Assembly (NCBI GenBank): GCA_013396755.1
Contig: VWZF01002534.1
Coordinates: 1,164,764 to 1,228,763 of the forward strand
Origin: Sclerurus mexicanus
Taxonomy: Eukaryota > Chordata > Aves > Passeriformes > Furnariidae
Length of the DNA stretch: 64,000 nucleotides
Direction: 5' to 3'
The translations under genes were made by a program, and so were the position numbers. Shown one piece after another: positions 1 through 13,400 of the stretch (its first letter is position 1; each line of letters opens with the position of its first letter). A model generated the notes under the pieces. It was not told the DNA's origin and did not search any database. It was given only the letters and a program-made list of their open reading frames with translations.

Positions 1-3000
1 GTAATTGACGGTTATGTGATGTGAGCTCAGACTGGTTGAACGTATCAGAAAGTGTGTGCAGAAGATGTGGATGAGACAACATTTTTCTGTGCTTTATTCT
101 TAAGAAAGTTGAAACGTGCGAGGTTTTCCTGATACAAAGAGAGGGACAAAGATAAAATCAGTCTTTCTGTTGCCAGGCTAGAGAGGATTTATTAATCCTC
201 TGTATTATCTGTGCTTAAAATTTCCATAAGGTAATTGGAGGGGAGAAGAAAGTGGTTTATATTATAGGCAAAAGCAGTCTTTTGATAATCATATTGGAAT
301 CTGAAGTGGTTGATATGCCAGAATTGAATATACATCAGCTTGCAGCACTACTGAATTTGTCTCTGTGCCTGCCAGACACAGAGTCTTGTAGCACTCTGCT
401 TCTTTCAATACCTGGGTGTTTGGAAGTCTCTTAGCTGTGAGTTGAGGAGTGGAAAACTCCTCTGTAACTAGGACAGCTGATGGGGTGTATTGGCAGAGGC
501 TCCCTGGCGTGTGACCTGGAGTAAAGAGCAGTTAGGAAGGAACAGGGGTGATTGTGTTGCTGGTGGGCTGAGAAGGTGATGGAGGGTCTGAGTTATCCTG
601 GGCAGCTGCCAGGGGTGGTGGCTGGGGAGGATCCAGCTCTGATTGCACGATTGCCCTTCTTTCCTGAGCATGAGACGTCCATGGGACAGCTTTCCCAGGC
701 AAGGCTCTGGGCAAACCCAGAGCAGCTGAAGGGAGAAACCTCCTCGTTGCTCTTTGGTTTGTCAGAGAGGACAAAGGGACAGGCTGCCTCTGGTTACCTC
801 CGCACAACACCCACCCCCCTGGCCTTGGGAGGCTGCTGTGTGAGACCGAGTCCTGGAGCCTGGCACAGTCACTGCTGCACCTCAAGGGCTCTAAAGCTGC
901 AGGTCCCCTCTGGCTCTGTTCAATGTGCTGGGATCCAGCTGGAGAAGCTGTGGGTGACAGAGGTGTTGGAAAGGCACAAATCCAGGCTGGGAGCGTTTTC
1001 CCTTTCTCTGCTGGCTGCAGCCTGTGTGTTTATTGCTTGGCGCCAGCACACAGGCACGAGTGGCAGCTGATGAATCGTGGCTCTTATTTCTTACCTCAGG
1101 TACCGCCGGGGTGGTTGAGAAGGCGGCACAGATGTGGAAATAACCAAATGTTTGCTACCAGAAAGGGCTTTCATGAATGAGAGGCTGAAAACAGGAAACC
1201 ACAACCAGATGGTGCCACTTCTTGCTCTCCTCCTCTCCCCAAGGCCTGCAGTAAAGCACAGGCACAAAGCTCAGGTTGTGCAGTCACCAAAATATTGCAA
1301 AGTTAAACTGGGGCTGAGGAAAACGTGAGTTTTAAACTTTTTGTGGACTCCTTTTAAAACTTGAGTGTATGTCTGCCTGAGGTTTTTCATGTGAATCTTC
1401 TGAGAGCTGGGAAGATCAAGGTGCAAGGTGGAACAGCTGGCAGACCTTTAGCTTTCCACCCTGCCTTACTTTAATTGACTATTTTAAAGTACTTTTCCCC
1501 CATGGCTTTCCCCTACAATTTTCATTAGACTTTTTGTTAAAGGCCACCTCTCTTAGGTGATGGATTTTTTTTTCTCCCACTTTTTTTTATTTCTTTTTAT
1601 CTCCCTGATCTTTTCCAAGGTAGTTTAAAGTATATTTTCCACTGTATACTTACCAAGGGATCAATTCCATTTAAATAAGGCCCAATGATGCCATATCTTC
1701 TGAGATGTATATTCATGAACGTGTAGCCAGCCTTGTGGGAGCAGCTCTTGTCACCTCTGAGATGGGCTGTTCTTGGCAGACCACAAATCAGAAATGACGT
1801 TCTGCTGATCTCTTGGGGCTTCTGGTGCCTTGGTTGTCTAGAACAATCTGCTCCTTGCAGTTAACATCAAACATCAGCCAGTGCAGAGGACTCGAGACAG
1901 CTCAGCTCCCTCGGCCCTGCTGCTGTTTGTGCCTGGGTGACTGTGGGTTCTGCAGGGAGAAGTGGGTGAGAAAGGCTCTGCCCCTGCATGGAACTCTTAG
2001 GCTGTACCTGTACGTGAAGCCAGGAGCACTTGTAGGCAGACCAAAGCATCAATGTGGAACCAGTTTGTGTGGGAAACAGAGCTCGCCTTTCCTTGATCCA
2101 TCTGAAAACACCTCAAAGGCTGGGAGAGGGTTTCTTGGGTAACGCAAAATCGGAAGACCCGGGGAGGCTGCTCTGAAGTTTCGGGTTTGCTGCTTAGCGG
2201 GGAGTGGCCCATTAAACCAAGAGGGTAAGAAATGCTTGTGGGCCAGGGATGAAGCACATCCTGAGGTTTGTCTTCTCCATCACCCGGGCAAAGGTGAAGT
2301 CCCTCAGTTGTATTTCCTGCTCCATCTGTCTTTTTTCATCCTCAATATTGTCCAGGTTCCTGAAACTGGGAGTACAATGAATATTGCCAACCTTTTTTTG
2401 AACTGAAATTATTTTCTGAGTTTGGGAATGGACTTTAAAACTCATCTTAAACAGATATCCAGAGAACTGATCCTGAGGAATCTAACCCTGTTTGGAAAAT
2501 GTAGTGTCCTTTCTTAGGCAAGTACTCAGAACACAACAGAAACATGTATACAGACAAGAATCATACTTTGCTAAGTCTGCTGGAACTTAGGAGGAGATTG
2601 ATACGGAGAAATAGCCCCTTTTTGCCTAAACATTTTGCTAGGATGGTTTATTAACAACCCAAAATCCTGGGGAAAAGGATAAGTTAGGTCAGAAATGATA
2701 CACGAGCAGGTAGCTGCTCACTGGGGTAGATGCTCTGTCGTGTTTTGATTAGAATGTAATGAAAGGTTTGTTCATTAAATGTTCCATCTAATTAATGTAA
2801 AATTCATGAAGACCCTGGATCCTCAGCTAAACGTGCATGAAATCAGTGTTGCAGTCTCTGTGCTGCACTTCATAGTTTCTGCTTAGCAGGTGTTAACTAA
2901 TATGATCTAATAAACCTGGGCTATAATGAAATGAGTCCTGTTCCCCATTTAATAATTTGAGCAGCCTGGGTCTTGCTTGATATGAATCTTTCTTTTACAA

Positions 3001-4979
3001 GATATTAGAGGAGATTGTAAGCCTGTGAGCAGAAAGATGCAAGTTTTTCTCCAAAATGATTAGATATTGCTGTTAAATAGTCCAAGATTAATTTGACTAT
3101 CATGCTAATAAGCAAATATGATAATCCTCAATAGTTCTTATCACCGTGGATAATTTTAATTGCTGTAGCTAAAGACATAGAGCATTATTATAGAGTTCTG
3201 CCCAGAAGCTCCTGAGATCTCTGCAAGGCAACACGGAGCCACTATTTGACCTTTTCTTCTTGGACTGAGCCCCCTTGGAGCCCTGACCCCAGAAGAGCCA
3301 AAAGGGAGATGCTGTGGAGCACAGAGGGTGAGGAACAGGCTCTTCCAGCCCAGCCTTCCCTGCTGGGCTCTGCACAGCCAGGAGCTGCTGTGTCTTTTTT
3401 CCTCGCAGTGAGCGCATGAGGATGTTCTACGCTGTTAATGCTTAATAAGGACAAGTGTAAGGAATGCTTAACAGCGAAAAGCTTCACCAGGCCTGAATAA
3501 AAATCACTCCTCATTTGTACGGGGAGCAGGATTTCTGCCTGACTTGGTTTTGTTGTCGCGGGAAATGCTGGGGCTGGCGCAGATTAGCCGTGATCCCCTA
3601 AGCAGAGCTGAGGTGGTGTCTCGGTGAGCTGTGCCAGAGTTTGTACTGATGGGGATCACGTGCAGGGCTGACTGACTGACAGCCAGGGCTCCTGCTCTCC
3701 ATCTCCACGGGTGCAGAGCTCACATTCCAGGAGCAGCTTTGCATTAGGCTGCTGTCATTTTATGATGATTTGGGAAGGAGGGTCCACGGGATGAGAATAA
3801 ACTGAGTAAAAGCCACGAAGCTCCAATTCCTCTGCAGGCAGTGAAGGGAAAGAGTTGTCAGACAACAAGGCGGGTTGAATGGCCCCCTGGAGAAGGCCAG
3901 GTATCTCAGGTGGGTGCCCAGCAGTCACAGCCATCCTGTGGCCACGTGGGGGTGTGAACCAGGAGTCACAAAGAAGAGGCAGAAGGGACACAGGGGCTGG
4001 CTCGTCCTTGAGCAGTTACCCAAGACCTGTGTGCTTTCCACTGCCCTGCTCAATCGGCTGTGAATGGCTCTGATGGTGTGGCTTTAACCCTTTTCTCTGG
4101 ATTGAGGCTCAGGAAGGTCAGGGGACCTTTCTGGAGTTATGACAGTGATATTTCCACCATGCAAATCCTTCCGGGGGGTCCCCTGAGGGGCTCCTGTGAG
4201 GCTGGGCTGGGGAAATGGGGAGGGCAGGGAGCCCTGGACGGGCTCATGGGCACTGCTGTTTTGGCAGCTCCCCAAGAATAAGCCAGAAATCTCCTGTCTC
4301 ACCACTAAACACAACTTTATACCATGTCTAGGGCAAAAATATAAAAACCTCACCTCTCATTCCAGAGAATGTCTGGAGCCCCACACTCTTCCTTCAATTG
4401 TGAACGTTGCTTTTTCTTTTGAATCATTTGCGTGGCTGTGCTGAATTTTTGGGTGGGTGATGAAAATTTAATCTGTGTTAAACAAGCTGCTCTAACCTGG
4501 CAGGTGAATGGATGCATTATTAACACAATCTCGTGTATTTCCTTAATGGGCCTGCTTTATAATGGAAACATTGAATTTTTTTTCCAAGTTTTGTGATCCA
4601 GCCTTGTATAAAAGCGTTCTGTTTGGGTGCCCCAGTCACATTCTATTAGGCAACACAGCACAGACTGACTTAGTGGCATTTCGTTGGGTAATATAACAAT
4701 TTTTTTCTTCTTTCTAAGAAAAAACATAAGCAAAACAAACACAAGAATGAACACCACAAAAATTGTGTCGTGCTGAGAGAAAAACCCTGCAGATACAGAA
4801 TGATAAAGGTCAGGATCTGTTACTCAAGTCCTGTTTGCAAGTGAAAATACCACATGTGGCTGTCAAAAACCTAAGTGAGCCAGACAGACTTCTGACAAAT
4901 AATTTTGACACTTCTCATAAGCTGAAAAGTGCCTTTATTGCCTCTCTTGTCTTTTGAAATGTTTCCCTCCTCATTCCAG
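1..4979. other. Upstream flank with no supported gene
   Basis: I see no exon with convincing splice sites and family similarity. Short open frames, including 552-1070 (+) and 532-885 (-), have no recognisable domains. A minus-strand frame at 2212-2445 has protein-like composition and is discussed as a finding. 2750-3170 is AT-rich with many TAAT-type words. Confidence 0.5.
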
Positions 4980-5034
4980 ATGTGCAGAGAAAGAGAGTTA
5001 ACAGAGGCAGTGAAACCAGAGGGGGCTGTTAAAA
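4980..5034 (+). CDS. Candidate start exon of the formin
   Basis: An ATG follows TCATTCCAG directly, and 18 codons plus one base (MCRERELTEAVKPEGAVK) end before GTACCT. The exit phase fits the 35-nt candidate at 5211. The donor is weak (no A/G at +4/+5), so support is slight. Confidence 0.15.
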
Positions 5035-5210
5035 GTACCTTGCCTTTTTATGCTCTCTGGGGAATGGGCTCTGTCAGCGCTGTGAGTTCCTAGTTCACCT
5101 CCCTGAGTTTGAAATACACAGAATTATTTGCTTCTCCTTTGTAAACATTCTCTTCATACGTTATTAAGCAAATTAAGAGATGTTCTCTGTTGTTTTCATG
5201 TCTTGGGCAG

Positions 5211-5245
5211 GGTTTTGTTCTGGTCTGAAGGAGACTTTGGTGAAG
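5211..5245 (+). CDS. Candidate upstream formin exon
   Basis: A 35-nt stretch sits between a good acceptor (TTTTCATGTCTTGGGCAG) and a consensus donor (GTAAGG). In the only frame that exits in phase 0 it encodes FCSGLKETLVK, which would run smoothly into LSQEKILKIM of the exon at 7322. The evidence is splice signals and phase only; it could be chance. Confidence 0.3.
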
Positions 5246-6012
5246 GTAAGGAGAATGAAGAGTTGAGTACCTCACAGAGCCAAACATTCCTTCCTTTCTG
5301 CAATGTTTTGAAAGAGAAAATATATTAAAGATTAAATTTGCAAAAAACTGTCACCATGCTGCAAAAAATCTTTGAATCGTTCTCCCTGCAGAAAGGCCTA
5401 ACAGGCAACAACACTCTGCAACTTCCTCTCAGGAGCTGCTACCCTGAATAAATAGGATCTTGCACTTTAAAGCTGGCAGAGCTCAGCCTTATGGAGACTA
5501 TAGTTTTCAATTCAAATATACCCATATTCTTGTTTACTCACCCAGAGCCTGTTCGGTGGGGAATTATCTGGTTAAGATCTAATCCTATACAGTGCATGGG
5601 AGGTTGTAAATATACGGCCATTTAAAATTCAAATCCTGAGCGTGGAGGTCATTGTAGGAACCTCTGCAAGTGGGAATGAATTATCAGGCTGCTTTCATTC
5701 TCTGCTCACATTGCTGTTTGCAGCTGCGAGCTGTGCCATAAGTTACCTTTATATTAGCATTGAAAATTCCAAGGCTTTAAAAACAAAATATTTCTTTTAC
5801 TCCCCGTTTTATTTGTGGGCTGTAAAAACCAGGTGTCTGTTGATCAGAAGCTGGTTGAGATGTTAGAAATTTGGTAGGCTCAAGTGTGTGTGGTGGAGTG
5901 TGGCTTGGGAAAAGGGAGAACCTGTGGATATACTGGTCCCTGACCTCTGTGGTGTCACTGGTTGTTTTTATGTGGCCCAGCAGACTCATGTGAGGTCACT
6001 GTGGGCCTTGGA

Positions 6013-6181
6013 TGGGTGGAGGTGTTCAGGAAACACGTCCCTGGAGGTGTCCAAGGAACAACTGGACGCTCCTTGCACGGAGACTCAGTGCTGTGGTCTG
6101 GTTGACAGAGTGGGGATTGGTCACAGGTTGGAATTGCTGATCTTGGAGGGCTTTTCCAGCCTTGGCGATCCCATGTGATCC
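6013..6181 (+). repeat. CR1 LINE 3' fragment
   Basis: It contains CCCTGGAGGTGTCCAAGGAA, a 'ctcagtgctgtggtctggttgac' block and 'gggcttttccagccttggcgat', which are characteristic of the 3' end of avian CR1 elements. It is diverged and 5'-truncated. Confidence 0.8.
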
Positions 6182-7321
6182 CAAGAGGATCTTGTGCTGC
6201 TTGGCTGTTCAGCACAGGAGCTGCTCTGTCTGTGGAGAGGTGTAGGCAAAGCAGGGGCAGATCCCCTGGCAGCTCCAGCTCCTTCCCAGCCCTCCTGCCC
6301 CTTCCCCTTGCCCTCCTGCACAGCCTAGGGTGAGCTCTTTGCCTGGATATCCACCTGGAAGAGTTTGAACAGGATGCTTTGGAAGAAAGGCTTTACTGCA
6401 GTAACTCCTCCGCTGGTGGTGAAGTCGCTCTCCAGGGGAAGGGAGCACTGGATGTTGTAGCTAATTGAGCAGTGGAGCTGCTGCATAAAACATCACAAGT
6501 TCCTGAGCTCTGGCAGTAAAACCCACACGCTCCTTCCCAACTCCTTCCCAGTTCCCACTTCTGCTGCTGTTGAGGAATGGATGTCTTACCCGGGAGCTCT
6601 TTGGTCTGTCTCAAAGGACAGTTGTTTATTCCTGCTACAAAGTCTGTGCAGGAGCTTTACCAGTGGTGTAACAGCTGTACTTCTGCGTCCCTGGTGGCTC
6701 CTCTCGCCTTTCTTCTTTGCTTGATTCCTGTTTGCCATTGCAATGCCCACCTGGTTCACTGAAGAGCGACAGAAATTTGTGTGAGAGCTTATTGGCAGCA
6801 CACGAAGCAGTTTTGGTACCAGAAAAGGGAAGTGTGACAGCAGCTTGTTGACTGGTTCACTGAGCTCCTGTGACAGCTGCACCTCCTGCTACCCACAGCA
6901 ATTTGCCCCCTTTTCACCCTGAACATTTCAAGTGCTCCTGGTTTTTCTTTCATGTTGTCTTGTATGCAGGACTTCACCCTCAGGGTGAAACCCAGGCAAG
7001 CATGCAAAATTGATGTTTTCGCTTCTTGCAGATTTTCTAACTAGAAAAGATTTCCTTCTGGCAGTTTTGTCTCCAGATGTTACCACCCCATCCCCTAAAA
7101 TTGTAACAGCCCTTGCATAGTTGATATCTTGTGGACTTTCCCCAGGTTTCAAAGGGAGATTATATTTGCTGGGCAGGTTGTCGATAGAACATAAAATATG
7201 AATGAAATTGTACTTTTACGGCAGGCACCGGAGCTGTAGCTGTCATGAGCCCCCTGTATCCTCCACAGCCGTGTGAAAAAACTCTAAAAACATGTCGTTG
7301 ACTTTTTTTTTCCCCCCCCAG

Positions 7322-7426
7322 TTAAGCCAGGAAAAGATCCTCAAAATTATGAACATGGTGAAAAATAAAGAAGTGAGCATCGAGGGGGCTTTGCATTTGG
7401 CACAGAAAGAGGTGTATGCTGAAAAG
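7322..7426 (+). CDS. Formin exon 1 of those recognised (helical lead)
   Basis: Phase 0 in and out, 35 codons. The acceptor follows a T-then-C pyrimidine run ending at 7321, and the donor is GTAAGG. It encodes a charged helix-like stretch (LSQEKILKIMNMVKNKEV). Two in-frame ATGs lie at codons 10 and 12. The strong acceptor argues that this is an internal exon rather than the first one. Confidence 0.8.
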
Positions 7427-10400
7427 GTAAGGCCACTCCTCTGATCGGTATTGCGAGATATTCGAAGTATGAGAACTGGGAGCATGTCTGTGTTGCTTTC
7501 AAAGACATGATCCCACCTTGAGCAAACACATGCACTCAAGTTTCTAACCAAATAAGACAAGTACTAATGGCTGATGATATCTGTGTCTTGTGTAATGGAT
7601 ATTCCATGTAGATGCTGCAACAGGGGCAGGGACACCTTCCACTAGCCCAGGTTACTCCAAGCACTGTCCAGCTTGGCCTTGGACAAGCCCTTCCAGGGCT
7701 GGGACAGCCTCAGCTTCTCTTCAGTGACTCACCACCCTCACAGTAATTAATTTCTTCCTAATATCCCATTGAAGCCTGCTCTCTGTCAGTCTAAAGCGAT
7801 TCCCCCCTGTCCTGTCACTCCAGGCCCTTGGAAACAGTCTCTCTCCATCTCTGCTGGCATGGTTAACAAAGGCCAGGAGGATTCCACGTGTCTCCATGTG
7901 GGATTCTGCAAAGGCTCCAGTGCTGTTGGAACGCTGTCCACCGAGAGAGATTCCACCTGAGAACATTACCCCAGTGCTGGATGTATCACTGATTTCAGTT
8001 CTGTTTTTCAGGATTCCCAGGATTTGTTAACTGGATCACAATTTAACTTCATTATCTACAAATACAAACACTACCGGTGGCAGAAGCGAATTTTGCAGGT
8101 AACTTTAAAAGTTCTCCTTTTCGAAGCAAGGTATGGAAACATATTCTGCTCAGGTTGCTGTATAATTTCAGGGGACAGCTTAAACAGATCTTATGTTTCA
8201 GTAGCCCGTCAGGGAGGGACAAAGTAGTGAAAAAACTCTCAGCCTTTTACATCAGAAGGTTTCTGGGGGTCATCTGTGCCATTGCCTGCACTGAGGCCCC
8301 TGGGGAGGCTGTGGAAGGGACCTGATGCTCCAAGGGGTTATTTCACCCCAGCAAAACATGATTTGTCCCCAGGGAGGTGGATGACAAGGGGCTCTGCCTG
8401 GGAGCTGTTTTTATGAACTACCAACAGGAAATGCGTACAAGTGATGTAAACACACCTAAATATCTGTGCCTGTTGACAGGATGTCACATCCACTGCACTC
8501 TCTAAAACCTTGGGGAGAAATGTTCCTGCGACGCTCTGAAGGTGCAGTTTCTCTGCTTGCTCTTTCCTTTGAAATCTTTTTTTTTGACATTATGAGACCT
8601 TAAGGCTTTATTGACTTGTGTGATATTAAAGCAAACTTGTGTTGACAACACCTGATTACGATTTGATTCCGTGGAGTCAGCAATATTTCCAGGAACCTGG
8701 ATTTCACTGCATTTTCCTGTAGTTTTGACAAAATTCGACAATGAGCAAGTCCACGTCATACACGCTAGAGGGTGTTTTTTATTTACCACATATGAACTGT
8801 AGAGAATGTAATCTCCTTATTTCCCTCAGCATCTACTGTGTTTTGGAATTAAAAGATTCTTTTTTCAGACATAAAACTGATGGAAAAATGGAGAGAGCTG
8901 TAGTAGATGTGGAAGTTATCAGTCTGGGAATCTGGAGTCATTTAATTTCAGCTCTCCAGTTACCAGCAGCCCCCAAAAGTCAGAGATAATAATGGGAATG
9001 ATTCTGCTTTGGAGCTTTCCAGCTCTGAACAGAAGGGAGGGAAAGGCCACAGTGCTGGCATTTGGTCTGCATGTACAAGTTTTTAACCCTGCAAATTTTG
9101 ATTGTGCAGTGGAAGAAGAATAGTGTCATTTCAAAGCAAACAATTTTTAATTGTTACAGCCAAGAAACTGCACCAAAGTAACTTCATTGGCTATTATTGC
9201 TCTCTTCATCCATATGTACTCATGTGTGTATAGATAGAGAGAGAGGGATTTTTTTACCTGGGCAGATCATAGTAGAGCAAAAGGGAAATGATTTTAAACT
9301 AAAAGAAGAAATTCTTTTCTCAGAAGGTGGGCAGGCCCTGGCACAGGTTACTCAGAGAAGTTGTGGCTGCCCCATCCCTGGGAGTGTCCAAGGCCAGGTT
9401 GGATGAGGCTTGGAGCAACCTGGGACAGTGGAAGGTGTCCTTGCCCATGGCATTTGGGACAAGATGATCTTGAAGGTCCTTTCCCACCCAAACCATTCTG
9501 GGATTCTGTGATAAAGATAGAGAGGAAACCCCCCTGTGCTTAGGTGAGATCTAAACCAAACCCCGGGAATATTCATATGAGAAAGTAATCCCTCAACAGT
9601 CTCCTCTTTTCCCAACACAGAAGCTGCTGCTCTGACCCCCTTCCCTGCATTTCAGCAATGGGGCAGGGGCTGAAGGAGGGACTGAATCTCTGCTTGGATG
9701 CTCCTGCCATCAGTTTGTGCTCCCACTGCTGCTGCAGGGGAAGTTGCTGCACTGGGTTGTGTGAGATGAAGGGAATTTAAAAAGAAGTAATATTTCAGAG
9801 TGATAAATTGATGCATATTCATCAAAAAAGACAGGGAAGCACAGCTACAATGAATATCTCTTTCTTGTGCAACTAAAACAAATATTGTACAGTATTTTGA
9901 TGATGGAATGTAATTTTTTTTACCCTCTTTAATCCAGGCTGGTCCTTTATCTAAATACCTTTGCATGGTGATGTTGGGATGTTGTCTTTGCCTTTCAATG
10001 ACGAGAAGCAATGGAGCCAAGTAATGAAGAATTTTCTATTCCAGATTGATTTCAACACAAGGACCATTTTTAACATTGAGAAAGGAATTATTAAGAAACA
10101 GTTCCCCTTCTCTCAAGTCAAAGCCTGTGAAGACACTGAAAGGAGGCGCTTCAGCATTGTGTTTCATGGGAGACAGGATTATGAGCTGGAAGCTGTGTCT
10201 CTGGATGATAAAAGGAAGGTAAGTTTTTACAATGCCAAAGCCAGAGTGCTCCAAATAACAGCTGATGTGCTGGGGGGACCCAGCAGGCCCCAGTCGTTTT
10301 TATGCTGTGCATCGTGCAAGTCAAACAGGAGGAATGTCTTTATTCCGTGTGTGTCCGTGCACAGAACAAAGGGAAGGGGAGTTCAAGAGAAAGTTTGGCT

Positions 10401-13400
10401 CGAGGATTTTGGCACAGTTCACAAGCAACTGGAGCTGCAAAGTCAACCCAAGACACTATATGAGAGTGGATGCAACCACACCTTGAATGTAGCCCTTCTG
10501 AGAACATAGGAAAACAAGCAAAAAACTCAGTTGAATTGTAATTGAAACTTTCTCAGCACTTTTTATTCTACCCATTTGGCTGTGGCTTAGAGTGTTGTCT
10601 GTCACCTTTGTACTTGAAACATCCAACTATTGATGTCTTATTCGAGGGAACTAACGTGGAAAATATTCTGTCTCTGCTGCCATTTTTTATCTAGATAATA
10701 TACCTTCTGAGCAGAGTTTTACAGAGCAATTCAGGCAAGAGACCGGTGGAGTCCTGCTCGGAGAGAGCTGCAGAGTGTGATGTGATACATGAAGGGCTGC
10801 TGGACTTGCAGCAAAACACTTCTGCGGCCACTGAATGGGTGAAGTATGAACTCTGGGCTATGGCTTTTGGTAACATTTCTGATAACTGCACGGAGGTTTG
10901 AATTTGCTGAGAATAAGTTAATTATCTAATTGCTTTTAAAAATTAAAAGGTAGATGGCAATTCTGCGGGAGATAGAAACATCAACTTTCAGTGCAATTGC
11001 GGTACCCACCAAAGCAAAGTTCTGGTGTGTGCCAGAGCCTGCCAGGTGCAATAGTGACACAAATATGTAATGATGATGGTGCTCAGAGGGATTTTAGTGG
11101 GGGCATTGTCTTTGGTGGCCTGATGGGGAGGTGGTTTTGGAGGCAGGGACCATTATTCAGTGGGGAATGGACTGTCGCCACCATTTCAGCCCCTAAACCA
11201 TCGCAGAAGCAGCCCTGGTGGTTTGACATGGTTTGCTCCCCATTCCACAGACAAACCGCCTTCCCTGAGCCAGCTCCTAAAATACCTGGGCATTGCTTAT
11301 GCTATTAAAGGAGAGGAAGAGAGGGGGGGAAGTGTCTTTCTAGCAAAAGCTAATGAACAAACTTTAACATTGTAATTATCTGCACAGGGCAATTATCTCA
11401 ACACACTTCACAGAAAATGATTTTAATTGTGTTTAAAAGGCTACCACTGTATGTCTTGTAAACACCATCCTCAAGCGTGTCCAGGATTTGTTACCTTGCA
11501 ACACTTAACAAGTTTGTTAACAAACAAAAATTGATTTTTATTTATCTTGTGAGGCAAAGCCCTTGTTGTTTTCTTCTTGATATTAATCCTCTCTTTTTCC
11601 TTTTCCTTTTTTTATTTTTTTTGGCAAAGTAAATAATGGTGGAAGCATCTGAAGATCCGATTAAACTATAAGTCCCTGCCTTAAAGAAAGGAGAGATCAA
11701 TATAACTGCCAGCTCCATTAAACAATTCTTATCACTTTGACTGTTTATGTGGGAATAGATGCAGTTTATACTTTGTTTAATTCTTCTGGAGCAGCTAAAC
11801 TTATTTAAATTCCTCGTAGAACACCTTAATCAACTAGCCACACCTTGAAGAGAGAGTGCAGGAAAAGGGAGGTTTGATAGAACTGTCAGAATGATAAAGA
11901 AAGGCAGAAATCCTCAAGAAAAATGAGAACACAAAGCCTTAAATAAGAATAAAACCCCCACACAGCAAAGCCCCTCCTGTTGTTGGATGGAGGACCTTTG
12001 TTATGAGCAGCAGAACAGAACCCCAGAGGGGAGACTGAGGCAGGAGGTTCTGCTGGAATAGGAGCTGTGCATGTTCAGGCGATTTTTTTCCCCCATGATT
12101 AAAATGTCATTTAAACAGGTTTTATCTAAATTTTGGCACAGTCATTTCTGATGGAAGCCCCTGAGCTTTTCCTTCCAAATGAGTAATTCCTTCCCATGGA
12201 GTAACGGGATTTCCAGGAGGGAGGGATATTGGGCTCTGTGACTGGGGACTAATCTTGGTGACCTGTTTATAGCTTGGTGGCCGTAAAGTGAAACCTGGGA
12301 GACACAGAAACTTGGCAGCCTTGTTATATTCTGCACTGCTCACTCACAGATTGGGTTCCTTTAAATGCTCATAGTCCAAAAGACTCACCTTCCCAAACAA
12401 ACAGGAGTAGGTGGAGTGGGAGGGGCAGAGTGTGGCTAAAATGTTAGCAGGATTTGGGTGATTTTCAGTTGATGGTCAGGTCTTAGTTTTAACTTTCATT
12501 GGGCATGGCAGGCTGTTCAGATGTTATGTCACAGTTTATTTCTGTGTCAGATGAGAATAAGAAGGCTCAAATAATAAGAATATGCCATAGGTTTCATGCT
12601 TTATTATTGATACTTGTTGCCTGTTCCACGGAAGATGCTGTAAAAATGTGGAGATTTATTTGCGTTAGAAAGTGCTATAATAAAGGCAAGGCTTGTGTAA
12701 ATAAGTAGTCCGTGAAGAATGAACTGTATCTCCATTCTTTGTCCCTCAGGTACTTGGTGCAACTACGTGAGGGAGAGCTGACTTTGTACTGCATAGGTGT
12801 GGGAGGAAGGAACGGGGCTGCAGAGCCTGGGACAAGCACAATTCACTTGTCAGGGGGTGATGTGAGTGTCAGCAAGGAGAACGGATGCAGCACCTTCTCA
12901 GTTCAGACCAAAGGTCACAATTATTTGTAAGTATAGTTGGTAATCATTCATTTGTTAAAGCAGAAGGACTGAAAACAAGGTCAAGCCACAGAGGATCTCA
13001 ATGTCCCTGAGTAAAATAACAACACTGGAGAAATGAGGCCACCAGAATTACACAGATCTCACCTCCCATTGCTCTGCAGCGATCTGAGGAGGATTTTGAG
13101 GAGGAATCAAAAGTACCACACGGTGGAACTGAGAAGATAAACTGAAATATTGGCCACAACAACTTGCCTGGTTGTGTCAGGAGCCAGTGAAGGGATGCAC
13201 ATTGAGCTTGGGAGGACACACGTGTGAGCAGGCTCTGCCTGTGCCACAAGCACAGCAAGGTGTAGCACACTGATCACCTTTTCCCAAGGGGGAGAAGAGG
13301 AATTATGAGGTAACTGCACCACGAAGTCAATAGATGGCAAAACTTCCCCGCTCTAACCTTAGACAAGTAAGCAATTAACCCTGAAAAGCTCAGTCAGCAG

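Noticed and set aside
552..1070. 172-codon plus-strand frame near the window start
   Set aside because: No recognisable domain and no splice signals; overlapping frames on both strands are similarly open, which suggests low stop density rather than coding.
10219..10509. Extension of formin exon 3 to a stop at 10509
   Set aside because: A consensus GTAAGT donor follows 10218, and the next exon continues the PH fold directly. The extension is intronic.
10844..10869. Longer formin exon 4 ending at GT 10870
   Set aside because: It would leave phase 1, which does not match exon 5, and it breaks the PH strand WVK-YLVQL. The donor after 10843 keeps frame and fold.
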